Shown in pieces: positions 32,635 through 38,649 of a stretch of 38,649 bases of DNA. The stretch covers positions 53,761-92,409 of the forward strand of contig DBXM01000023.1 of assembly GCA_002309655.1 (NCBI GenBank), written 5' to 3'. A model generated the notes under the pieces. It was not told where the DNA came from, did no database searches, and was given only the letters and a program-made list of their open reading frames with translations. A program made the translations under genes and the position numbers. Numbering within the stretch: position 1 is the first letter of the stretch; each line of letters begins with the position of its first letter. This stretch comes from Mageeibacillus sp. UBA1212. Its GTDB lineage: Bacteria; Bacillota; Clostridia; UBA1212.

Positions 32635-32758
32635 TCCTGTAGAAAAAACGCGGTTTCCGGGGCGGGAAAACGTCAGGCGGAACGCGGGAAAAATATATGA
32701 CTAAACGTGAATTAAAGCACAAAACCGGAACAATTTAAGATTTAAGAGGAGAAAAACT

Positions 32759-33490
32759 ATGGACATCAACTCAATCATGAAAACAATGCTCGGCAGCGAC
32801 GCCGTAAAAGGTATCAGCAGCGCGGCCGGCACCACGCAGAAGAGCGTTAAGAGCGTTCTGTCGTCGGCGCTTCCGTCGCTTGTTGACGGCGCGGTGAAGC
32901 AGGCGCAGGACAAGGCGACAGCCTCTTCGTTCGTGAAGGCGATCAACGACCACGCGGGCGACAACACGAGAGATCTCGGTTCGTTTTTGTCCGGAGTCGA
33001 CCTCAGCGACGGCGGCAAGATCATCGGCCACCTTCTCGGCAGCAAAAAAGACGAGACAGTGAAGAAAGCCGCGGAAGAAGCGGGCGTCACCAAGGCCAAA
33101 GCAAACGGTATTCTCTCCGCCGCGGCACCCCTTTTCATGAACCTTCTCGGCAACCAGGCATCGTCCGGCAGCGACGCGCAGTCCAACAACGCGTCCGGAA
33201 TCGGCGGCCTCATGAGCACACTGCTCTCCAACGTCGACGTCGGCAGCCTTCTGACCGGCCTCATTTCGAGCGTCTCGACCAACACCGCCGACGAGGAAGA
33301 GACCCAGACGACTACCACCTCCGGCAAGAAGAAAACTTCCAAAAAGAAGACTTCGAGCACCACTTCCTCCAAAAAGAAGACCTCGGGCAAGAAAAAGACA
33401 GACAAAAAAGACGACAAAAAGGACGATGACGACTCCGGAAACGGCGGCGGCATTCTCGGCTCGCTTCTCGGACTGATCACCGGAAAATAA
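32759..33490 (+). CDS. DUF937-domain protein with Lys-rich linker
   Basis: A 243-residue protein without signal peptide. The helical part (about 1-165) matches DUF937: VLSSALPSLVDGAVKQAQD near 33-51, FLSGVDLSDGGKIIGHLLG near 75-93, and alternating Ala/Gly-rich helices. Residues about 185-228 are a low-complexity Lys/Thr/Ser stretch, then Asp-rich, ending in a Gly-rich amphipathic GGGILGSLLGLITGK. The function of DUF937 is unknown. GAGGAG lies 7 nt before the ATG and a good promoter lies upstream. The basic tail could bind DNA or acidic polymers (inference). No terminator is visible before the next promoter. Confidence 0.85.
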   Translation: MDINSIMKTMLGSDAVKGISSAAGTTQKSVKSVLSSALPSLVDGAVKQAQDKATASSFVKAINDHAGDNTRDLGSFLSGVDLSDGGKIIGHLLGSKKDETVKKAAEEAGVTKAKANGILSAAAPLFMNLLGNQASSGSDAQSNNASGIGGLMSTLLSNVDVGSLLTGLISSVSTNTADEEETQTTTTSGKKKTSKKKTSSTTSSKKKTSGKKKTDKKDDKKDDDDSGNGGGILGSLLGLITGK

Positions 33491-33509
33491 TGTTTTTAAC
33501 AAATTCATC

Positions 33510-33538
33510 TCGACAAGTACTTCTTGCCGTGCTATAAT
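33510..33538 (+). promoter_or_regulatory. Strong promoter of the NPGTG surface protein gene
   Basis: TCGACA (33510-33515), exactly 17 bp, and a perfect TATAAT (33533-33538); AGGAGGT follows 20 bp later just before the ATG. This suggests high expression. Confidence 0.8.
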
Positions 33539-33573
33539 AAAAACCCAAGAATTAACTTTACAGGAGGTAAACT

Positions 33574-34713
33574 ATGAAAAAAATTCTTGCAATAGCAACA
33601 GTTATCGTGATGATCGCCGCAATGTGCATCATCTCGAACGCCGAAAACACGGTTGCTGTCAATCTGGGCTTCGACGCCAAGAACAGCACCGACGTGGAGA
33701 TGGTTGACGGCAAAATGGTAGTTACAACCACATCGTCCGCCGATCCCTGGGTCTCCATTCCGGTTGACATCGACACTTCCGTCTATAAGTACTTCACCGT
33801 GTTCTTCACAGCTGACAAAGAAATCGGCTCGAACAACACCTACATGAAGACCACCAATTACATCGGCGCCGGCGACGGCGGCGACTGGGAGCCTCACGGC
33901 ATGAGCGGTATGGCAGACGGCGCCGAGCACTCCGTTGAGTACGACATCGACGCAGCCTTCCCGACCTTCTCCAACACCAAGATTACCGGAATCCGTCTCA
34001 CCGCATGCGGCGAAGAAGGCGGCAAGTTCACTATCATCGCAGTAGTCTTCTCCGACCACCAGGGCGCGACCATTCCCCAGACCGAAGATCCCGGCCAGAC
34101 CGGAGAGACCGCCGAGTACACATTCTCCGACGCTGCCCCGACGTTCGATTCCGCAGCCATCATTGACGTTCCCAGCGATCTCGACAAGGTTTCCGGCTAC
34201 AACGGAACGATCGGCACCGATCTCCACAACCTTTCTTCCGGCGGCAACGGCTACTGCCCGAAGGGCAACACCTGCGTATGGTACGACTTCACCGCTCCGG
34301 CTGACGGCACCTTCACGTTCGTGATCAACTACCTGGCCAGAACCGGTGTGAACCGCGGCGTTGACTGGGCTCTTGACGATCCCGACGGCACGGCACGTCA
34401 CTTCATCGACCTCGAAGAATCCGGAGACGCCCGCTACGTTTGCGGCACGTTCGAAGCCAAGGCAGGCCAGCACAGCTTCTACGTTTACGCGCCGACCAAC
34501 ATGGACGACTCGACTCTCAAGTCCTGCGACGTTTTCAACGTAGCCATCTACCAGACAGCTACCGCGCAGCCCGACACTCCCGACACACCCGACACTCCTG
34601 ATGAGCCTGTCAACCCGAACCCCGGCACCGGTGACGCTTCCGTCATCGCCTTCGCCGCTGTCGCGTGCGTCGCTCTCGCAAGCGTTGTCGTTTTCAGAAA
34701 GAAAGAGAGATAA
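33574..34713 (+). CDS. Secreted protein with NPxTG-like C-terminal anchor
   Basis: A 379-residue surface protein of unknown function. A signal peptide (1 to about 23, ending SNA) is followed by a beta-rich domain (about 25-165), a short Pro/Thr linker, and a second beta domain (about 180-330) with Trp- and Tyr-rich strands suggestive of carbohydrate binding. A TPDTPDTPDEP linker leads to NPGTGD, a hydrophobic helix and a terminal RKKER. That is a sortase-like sorting signal of the NPxTG type, so it may be wall-attached; alternatively it is a plain membrane tail. AGGAGGT lies 7 nt before the ATG, and a strong promoter and a terminator frame it as a single-gene unit. Confidence 0.85.
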   Translation: MKKILAIATVIVMIAAMCIISNAENTVAVNLGFDAKNSTDVEMVDGKMVVTTTSSADPWVSIPVDIDTSVYKYFTVFFTADKEIGSNNTYMKTTNYIGAGDGGDWEPHGMSGMADGAEHSVEYDIDAAFPTFSNTKITGIRLTACGEEGGKFTIIAVVFSDHQGATIPQTEDPGQTGETAEYTFSDAAPTFDSAAIIDVPSDLDKVSGYNGTIGTDLHNLSSGGNGYCPKGNTCVWYDFTAPADGTFTFVINYLARTGVNRGVDWALDDPDGTARHFIDLEESGDARYVCGTFEAKAGQHSFYVYAPTNMDDSTLKSCDVFNVAIYQTATAQPDTPDTPDTPDEPVNPNPGTGDASVIAFAAVACVALASVVVFRKKER

Positions 34714-34752
34714 TCTACTTTGATTTCTGATTAACCATATTAATCAATCAAG

Positions 34753-34797
34753 GCGGGTCCCCGCGGGGCTGATCATTTCGCAGGGGCCTGCTTTTTT
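34753..34797 (+). terminator. Terminator of the NPGTG protein gene
   Basis: A 13-bp stem with two wobbles and one mismatch (GCGGGTCCCCGCG with CGCAGGGGCCTGC) is followed by six T residues, 40 bp after the stop codon. Confidence 0.8.
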
Positions 34798-34811
34798 ATT
34801 CGCTTTTTTAC

Positions 34812-34840
34812 GCAACTTACCTGCCGTTTTTTACCACTTG
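34812..34840. promoter_or_regulatory. Shared 29-bp element, copy 1 (upstream of the lipoprotein gene)
   Basis: Starts GCAACTTACC and ends TACCACTTG; 27 of 29 bases match copy 2 at 36052-36080, and similarity extends about 20 bp further upstream. It holds two TACC cores 14 bp apart, which resembles a direct-repeat site for a LytTR-type regulator. It lies 39 bp upstream of a TACAAT -10 box (34879-34884). Confidence 0.7.
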
Positions 34841-34858
34841 TTACATTATTTGTAACAA
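34838..34858. promoter_or_regulatory. TTGTTAC-N7-GTAACAA palindrome
   Basis: A perfect 7-bp inverted repeat that overlaps the end of the 29-bp element and the expected -35 position of the lipoprotein promoter, whose own -35 is poor. It could be an activator or repressor site. Confidence 0.5.
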
Positions 34859-34922
34859 CATTTCCCTCTCTTTTTTGATACAATAGAATTGTTAAAAGCA
34901 CCTGTACGAAAGGAGACCCGAC

Positions 34923-35960
34923 ATGAAAAAACTCTTGAGCTTTCTGCTTATTCTGGCGCTTGCAGCCGCGTGCTGGTCCTGCAACTCTCCGCAGCACCCG
35001 GAACCGGTCAACGATCCCTATCCGGCCGCAACCGCCAACCCGGATCCGGCCGCAACCTCCGATCCTGCAGCGGAGCATGACGCGGAGCAGGTCAGCGGAA
35101 GCGGCTTTACGCCTGACCCCGAAAAATGGTACGTGGCCTATATTTACGTTCAGGCCTTAACCGCGGACGGTTTTATCGGCAGCGGCAGTTTTCGCAAAGA
35201 CGTTTTCGTCTGTCTTCCCGGCGCCGACACCCGGTATCAGATCTGCAATACAGTCAGAATCGTCTTCAAGGGCGAGGATTACGTCGCGGAACACAGGGTC
35301 ACCGACTATGTATTTCCCGTAAATAATGAAACGGAGCAGTGGCCCACCGAATACACGGTCAAACGCGTGGAGAGCGCCCGCCTCGCCGACTACAAGGCAG
35401 GAGAGCCCGTTTACGACAAGCCGGTCATTTATCTGTATCCCGAAGAGGACACGGTCGCCAATGTCAGTCTGGAATTTGACGGCGAAATCACCTGTTCGTA
35501 CCCCGCTTACGGCGGGAACGGCTGGCAGAACTTCACCGCCTCCCCCGACGGCACGCTGACGTTCCCGGACGGCAACCGCTACTATGCGCTCTACTGGGAA
35601 GGCAGAGGTGGCGACTCGTTTGACATGACCGAAGGCTTCTGCGTGAAAGGGTCCGACACCGCCGGGTTTTTGGCGGACGTTCTGCCGCGGCTCGGTCTCA
35701 GCTTCCGGGAGGCGAACGAGTTCATAATCTACTGGCTGCCGGTTCTGGAAGCCAACGCCTACAACCTGATTTCGTTCCCGGTGGAAGAGTATTCGGAGGC
35801 CGTGAAGCTCACCGTCGAGCCGGAGCCGGATACCGTCATCCGCGTGTACATGGTTTACAAACCGCTTGAAGAACCGGTAGAAATCGCGCCGCAGGAAATA
35901 GTGACTCCTGTGCGTGAAGGGTTCACGGTGGTCGAATGGGGCGGCGGAATCGCGGGCTGA
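34923..35960 (+). CDS. Lipoprotein of unknown function with KPVIYLYP motif
   Basis: A 345-residue lipoprotein with lipobox at Cys17 or Cys20 and a Pro/Ala/Asp-rich linker (about 22-62). The conserved core begins at DKPVIYLYPEE near 164. It continues with a YPAYGGNGW segment, YYALYWEG, then GFCVKG, a FIIYWLPVLEANAYNLISF segment and a PEPDTVIRVYMVY end. This pattern recurs in bacterial proteins of unknown role; no catalytic site is evident. AAAGGAG lies 7 nt before the ATG. The upstream region carries the 29-bp element shared with the LytTR operon, so it is a candidate target of that regulator. Confidence 0.85.
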   Translation: MKKLLSFLLILALAAACWSCNSPQHPEPVNDPYPAATANPDPAATSDPAAEHDAEQVSGSGFTPDPEKWYVAYIYVQALTADGFIGSGSFRKDVFVCLPGADTRYQICNTVRIVFKGEDYVAEHRVTDYVFPVNNETEQWPTEYTVKRVESARLADYKAGEPVYDKPVIYLYPEEDTVANVSLEFDGEITCSYPAYGGNGWQNFTASPDGTLTFPDGNRYYALYWEGRGGDSFDMTEGFCVKGSDTAGFLADVLPRLGLSFREANEFIIYWLPVLEANAYNLISFPVEEYSEAVKLTVEPEPDTVIRVYMVYKPLEEPVEIAPQEIVTPVREGFTVVEWGGGIAG

Positions 35961-36007
35961 GCTAACCGCTTGAACGAGCCACATTCACGCAGTTTTTTCA
36001 CACTTTC

Positions 36008-36040
36008 CGGGCGGGGCGCGCGTCTCCGCCCGTTTTTATT
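36008..36040 (+). terminator. Terminator of the lipoprotein gene
   Basis: CGGGCGGGG (36008-36016) pairs with CTCCGCCCG (36024-36032) around CGCGCGT, with one wobble, followed by TTTTTATT. Confidence 0.8.
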
Positions 36041-36051
36041 CCCGTTTTCCT

Positions 36052-36080
36052 GCAACTTACCCGCCGTTTTCTACCACTTG
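36052..36080. promoter_or_regulatory. Shared 29-bp element, copy 2 (upstream of the LytTR operon)
   Basis: Differs from copy 1 at only two positions. It ends 11 bp before the -35 box of the LytTR promoter. As in copy 1, the order is terminator, element, promoter, gene. Confidence 0.7.
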
Positions 36081-36091
36081 CGTGCGCGGTA

Positions 36092-36120
36092 TTGACAGGC
36101 GGCGCCGGGTATTTTACAAT
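36092..36120 (+). promoter_or_regulatory. Promoter of the LytTR operon
   Basis: A perfect TTGACA (36092-36097), exactly 17 bp, then TACAAT (36115-36120), 5 of 6 matches. Confidence 0.8.
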
Positions 36121-36215
36121 CATTCTGCGGACGGGGAAAACCGGCACGAAAAACCGGCAGCAAAAAACCGGCCGCGAAAAAGCGGCTGCGGCAGAAAGGA
36201 AAGGAGAAGCTCGCA

Positions 36216-36713
36216 ATGGACGACGCGACCAAAAACGGGACAGCTAAGAAAATACGAATTGAAGTTGACCCGGAAGGGCCCGAGGAAGTGATCATCCGCT
36301 GCAAGAAGCTCACCCCCGAAATTCTCAAGCTGCAGGAACTGCTCGAAACCGGTTCCGCAGGACCTTCCGTTCAAAAGCTCTCGCTCGCGATCGGCGACGA
36401 AGAGTACCTTGTCGATCTCCGGAAAATACTCTTTTTCGAGACCACCGACGGCCGCGTTGCCGCCCACACCGACAAGCGCCTCTACAACACCGACATGAAG
36501 CTTTACGAGCTCGAAAGTATCCTGCCAAAAAGTTTCATGCGCGTCTCGAAGACGTGCATTCTGAACCTCGAAGCCGTGGCCTGGCTCAGGCGCGAACTCA
36601 CCGGCCCCTGCCGCGTAGGCTTCGCGACCACTCCGAAACAGGTCTACATCTCGAGAATGTACTACAAACCCTTCCGCGAAAAACTTGAAGAAATGAGGAT
36701 GATTCTGAAATGA
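36216..36713 (+). CDS. LytTR-domain DNA-binding regulator without receiver domain
   Basis: A 165-residue transcription regulator. Residues 1 to about 55 are a short alpha/beta start without a response-regulator fold. Residues about 60-160 are a LytTR domain: DLRKILFFETTDGRVAAHT near 67-85, then LYELESILPKSFMRVSKTCILN and a VYISRMYYKPFREKL end. LytTR proteins bind direct repeats in promoters. AAAGGAG lies 9 nt before the ATG. The stop overlaps the next gene start as ATGA. Such receiverless LytTR genes paired with a membrane protein are usually controlled by that partner. The 29-bp element in front suggests autoregulation. Confidence 0.9.
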   Translation: MDDATKNGTAKKIRIEVDPEGPEEVIIRCKKLTPEILKLQELLETGSAGPSVQKLSLAIGDEEYLVDLRKILFFETTDGRVAAHTDKRLYNTDMKLYELESILPKSFMRVSKTCILNLEAVAWLRRELTGPCRVGFATTPKQVYISRMYYKPFREKLEEMRMILK

Positions 36714-37462
36714 AAAAGAACCGCGCAATTATCATTGGAATACTTATTTTTATCGCAGCCGTGGGCCTTCTGTTCTACGCGTTCATGCCCTCGCTCGCAG
36801 TCTTCACCGTCCCGCTCTGGAAGTGGTTCCTGGCGGCCGCAATTCTCTACTGGCTGATCAAGAAGATCGTGTTCAGCAACGTTCTCGCCAACCGGCTCAG
36901 CGTTTTCATTCCGCTCGCCCTCGCGTTCATGCTTTTTGAGCCCGAGATCGGCGCGCTCCTCGGCAAGGGCGACGACTTCGTGAACAACGGCTACGTCATT
37001 CTGGCGGCAGCGCTTCTCGACGCCGCGGTCTGGATCTTCTTCCGGCCCCGCAACAAGAAGTTCTTCTCCGGCGGCTCCCGCACGTCGTCTGCCGGCGAGA
37101 CCATAACCGTCGGCGGCTCCGAAACGAACGGCGAACCGTTAACGTTCAAGCTCGGCAGCCACATCTACTACGCCGACGCCTCCTCTCAGACCACACTCGA
37201 CATGATCAACCAGCTCAGCGAGCTCAAGATCTACTACCAGAACACCGACACCGGCGACACCGAAGCCACGCTCTACCTCAACATCGTGAACCAACTCGGC
37301 GAGACCCGCATTTTCGTCCCCCGCAGCTGGCACGTGGAACTCTCCACCGAGAACTCCATGGGTTCCGTCAACTGCCGTCCCGACGGCGACGTCACGACCC
37401 GCACGATTGTGATCCGCGTCAAGAACCAGATGGGCGACGTCGGCATCGTGTCCGAAGACTGA
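36710..37462 (+). CDS. LiaF-like membrane protein, partner of the LytTR regulator
   Basis: A 250-residue protein with about four hydrophobic helices between residues 6 and 112, then a Gly/Ser linker and a soluble C-terminal domain (about 140-250) of repeating beta-strands. The repeated LNIVNQLGETRIFVP and VKNQMGDVGIV strands resemble the LiaF/DUF2154 or DUF4097 'toast-rack' fold. LiaF proteins restrain envelope-stress regulators. It overlaps the LytTR gene by 4 nt (ATGA), so the two proteins are made together. By analogy it may sense envelope state and inhibit the LytTR protein; that is inference. A hairpin follows. Confidence 0.8.
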   Translation: MKKNRAIIIGILIFIAAVGLLFYAFMPSLAVFTVPLWKWFLAAAILYWLIKKIVFSNVLANRLSVFIPLALAFMLFEPEIGALLGKGDDFVNNGYVILAAALLDAAVWIFFRPRNKKFFSGGSRTSSAGETITVGGSETNGEPLTFKLGSHIYYADASSQTTLDMINQLSELKIYYQNTDTGDTEATLYLNIVNQLGETRIFVPRSWHVELSTENSMGSVNCRPDGDVTTRTIVIRVKNQMGDVGIVSED

Positions 37463-37507
37463 AATATTTAAAAGGTTGCGGCGGCTGAGTGACCGCCGCA
37501 GTGAACA

Positions 37508-37558
37508 AGAGCCCGGAGCCACCTAGTTTTAGGCGGTCACGGGCTCTATATTATTTTT
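37508..37558 (+). terminator. Terminator of the LytTR/LiaF-like operon
   Basis: AGAGCCCG pairs with CGGGCTCT, with inner pairs CCTA/TAGG, followed by the T-rich ATATTATTTTT. A smaller hairpin GCGGCGG/CCGCCGC lies just before it, after the stop codon. Confidence 0.75.
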
Positions 37559-37644
37559 AAAGGGTGTTCCGGCAAGCGCATCAAGACCAATATCTGCCGG
37601 CAAAAAGCCGGGAAAGCAACTATGTCGCAATCGTGAAAACAGGC

Positions 37645-37691
37645 GTTAACGTATGCATTTTTCACGTTTTTCAAAAAATGCTCACGTTAAC
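37645..37691. repeat. 47-bp inverted repeat GTTAACGT...ACGTTAAC
   Basis: Outer arms of 8 bp are perfect (37645-37652 with 37684-37691). After a 2-nt mismatch the inner arms GCATTTTT and AAAAATGC pair perfectly around a loop of about 10 nt. No T-run follows, so it is not a simple terminator. Confidence 0.7.
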
Positions 37692-37771
37692 TTGACTTTT
37701 CGAGTAAACCGCGGAAAGTCATTTATTCCAAAACAGTATCACATCAAAAAACACATATCACAGCCACACAC

Positions 37772-37811
37772 AAAAAACCCGGATCAGCCAAAACAAGGCG
37801 GGTCCGGGTTT
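37772..37811 (-). terminator. Leftward terminator downstream of the ABC exporter gene
   Basis: AAACCCGGA (minus strand 37811-37803) pairs with TCCGGGTTT (37783-37775), and the T-run continues to six T residues ending at 37772. It would end transcripts of the ABC gene after a structured 3' region of about 210 nt. Confidence 0.75.
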
Positions 37812-37830
37812 CGTTTAATATTGCATAAGT

Positions 37831-38023
37831 AACGTGCGAATCTGCTTTTTCGTGAACAGCAAAGTCGTGCGGAGTTTTTGAGTGCACGGATCCGAAGCTG
37901 TATGGATATACTGCGAGAGGTCCGTGCGCTCAAAGCGATTTGTCCGACTAATCCGTCGAAGACACCTTGTATCTTTCTATCCCCGGACAAATCGCGTAAA
38001 GAACGTGCGAATCTGCTGTTCAC
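37831..38023. repeat. Nested inverted-repeat element that can fold as a three-way junction
   Basis: Outer arms GTGAACAGCA (37852-37861) and TGCTGTTCAC (38014-38023) pair perfectly over 10 bp. Inside are two separate stems: 37880-37890 with 37921-37931 (one T-G pair on the plus strand, an A-C mismatch on the minus) and GCGATTTGTCC (37935-37945) with GGACAAATCGC (37985-37995), 11 bp perfect. A direct repeat AACGTGCGAATCTGCT occurs at 37831-37846 and 38002-38017. It abuts the stop codon of the ABC gene. Confidence 0.75.
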
Positions 38024-38649
38024 TAGGACAGTTCGGTAATTCCGGTGTACAACTCGTAATACCTTCCCTTCTGGCTCAGCAGGTCGTCGTGGTCGCCGCG
38101 CTCGATAATCTCGCCCTGCTCCAGCACCATGATCGCGTTGGAGTTGCGGACCGTCGACAGTCTGTGCGCGATCACGAACGTCGTGCGGTTCTTCATGAGG
38201 CGGTCCATACCGTGCTCGATGTGGCGCTCGGTTCTGGTGTCGACCGAACTCGTAGCTTCGTCGAGAATCAGTATCGGGGCCTTGGAGACCGCCGCGCGAG
38301 CGATGTTGAGCAGCTGGCGCTGGCCCTGTGAGAGGTTGGCGCCGTCGCCTTCCAGCATCGTGTTGTAGCCGTCGGAGAGACGCATGATGAAGCTGTGGGC
38401 GGAGGCCGTTTTAGCCGCAGCGATGACCTCCTCGTCTGTCGCGTCAAGCCGTCCGTAGCGGATGTTTTCCATGACCGTTCCCGTGAAGAGGTGCGTGTCC
38501 TGAAGGACCATCGCGATGTGGCTGCGGAGTTCGTCGCGCTTGATGTCGCGGATGTCGACGCCGTCGATCGTGATAGTGCCCTCTTCCACGTCGTAGAAGC
38601 GGCTGATCAGGTTGGTGACGGTCGTCTTGCCGGCGCCGGTGGAGCCGAC
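38023..38649 (-). CDS. Exporter-type ABC transporter, C-terminal ATPase part (runs off the window)
   Basis: The last 208 codons of a fused membrane/ATPase exporter subunit of the MsbA/LmrA/multidrug class. Walker A GSTGAGKTT is at the window edge, followed by the Q-loop in MVLQDTHLF, a TVMENIRYG segment, the signature LSQGQRQLLNIARA, Walker B ILILDEATSSVD and the switch His in IAHRLS. The membrane domain lies beyond the window. The signature reads LSQGQ rather than LSGGQ, a common variant in exporters. Heterodimeric partners usually lie next door, outside the window. Its 3' end touches the nested repeat element, and a terminator lies about 210 nt downstream. Confidence 0.93.
   Translation of the reverse strand, partial: VGSTGAGKTTVTNLISRFYDVEEGTITIDGVDIRDIKRDELRSHIAMVLQDTHLFTGTVMENIRYGRLDATDEEVIAAAKTASAHSFIMRLSDGYNTMLEGDGANLSQGQRQLLNIARAAVSKAPILILDEATSSVDTRTERHIEHGMDRLMKNRTTFVIAHRLSTVRNSNAIMVLEQGEIIERGDHDDLLSQKGRYYELYTGITELS

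Larger units (their letters stand above)
32420..32758. other. Divergent promoter region between the serpin operon and the DUF937 gene
   Basis: 339 bp without a gene. It contains the leftward promoter at 32491-32519 and the rightward promoter at 32606-32634, then a leader of about 120 nt before the DUF937 ATG. Confidence 0.6.
37463..38022. other. Gene-free region with several inverted repeats
   Basis: 560 bp without a convincing gene. In order it holds the operon terminator (37508-37558), a 47-bp inverted repeat (37645-37691), a small TGACTTT/AAAGTCA repeat (37693-37721), a leftward terminator (37772-37811) and the nested repeat element (37831-38023). Confidence 0.6.

Noticed and set aside
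33532..34473. A long minus-strand open frame opposite the NPGTG surface protein gene
   Set aside because: The plus-strand gene has a signal peptide, strong promoter, AGGAGGT site and terminator; the antisense frame has none of these.
37784..38023. A 79-codon minus-strand frame with two SRFAR copies
   Set aside because: It starts exactly in the nested inverted-repeat element; the duplicated residues come from the 16-bp direct repeat, and no ribosome site is present.

Overview
The window looks like chromosome from an uncultured, monoderm member of the Bacillota (Clostridia; Oscillospiraceae- or Christensenellales-like). This rests on the gene set: a cdaA-cdaR (c-di-AMP) pair, a DivIVA-like protein, SRP RNA directly upstream of dnaX, YcxB-, YitT/YczE- and DUF937-type proteins, AGGAGG-type ribosome sites, sigma-A-like promoters, many lipoproteins with Pro/Thr/Glu linkers and an NPxTG-like C-terminal anchor. 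Coding DNA is about 55-60% GC where sampled. No rRNA, tRNA, CRISPR array or complete insertion sequence was found. Most genes are on the minus strand.

Layout. 1-2770: the start of fhs (one-carbon metabolism), a YcxB-like membrane protein and a DUF4143 ATPase whose promoter carries a large palindrome. 2774-10452: a leftward cluster rpiB, CE2-type esterase lipoprotein, alr, YitT/YczE-like membrane protein, GH38 alpha-mannosidase and, after a strong hairpin, a TVP38/DedA-like protein. 10784-12202: a rightward membrane-anchored purple-acid-phosphatase-like protein with a strong terminator. 12300-15481: SRP RNA, dnaX and an unknown lipoprotein. 15621-19138: DivIVA-like, a 44-residue membrane protein, cdaA and cdaR in one apparent operon. 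19446-22775: a Crp/Fnr regulator with a NitT/TauT-type ABC importer. 22776-23803: a 1-kb AT-rich stretch without a convincing gene, rich in repeats and palindromes. 23804-27793: PepD and a large lipoprotein with two duplicated C-terminal modules. 27928-32419: a leftward operon of two unknown proteins, AlkD-like repair protein, lipoprotein serpin, cyclase-family protein and a small pyrophosphatase-like protein. 32606-37462: rightward genes for a DUF937 protein, an NPGTG surface protein, a lipoprotein and a LytTR/LiaF-like pair. 37463-38022: structured non-coding DNA. 38023-38649: the end of an exporter-type ABC ATPase.

The most notable material is non-coding: a 33-bp palindrome on the start site of the DUF4143 ATPase gene with a second copy 129 bp upstream; a palindrome on the start site of the Crp/Fnr operon with three 18-bp repeats every 40-41 bp upstream; eight ACTTCAA heptamers spaced about one DNA turn apart; a 29-bp element shared by the promoters of the LytTR operon and a lipoprotein gene; and a nested inverted-repeat element next to the terminal ABC gene that can fold as a three-way junction. 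Functions of these elements are inferred from position and symmetry only.
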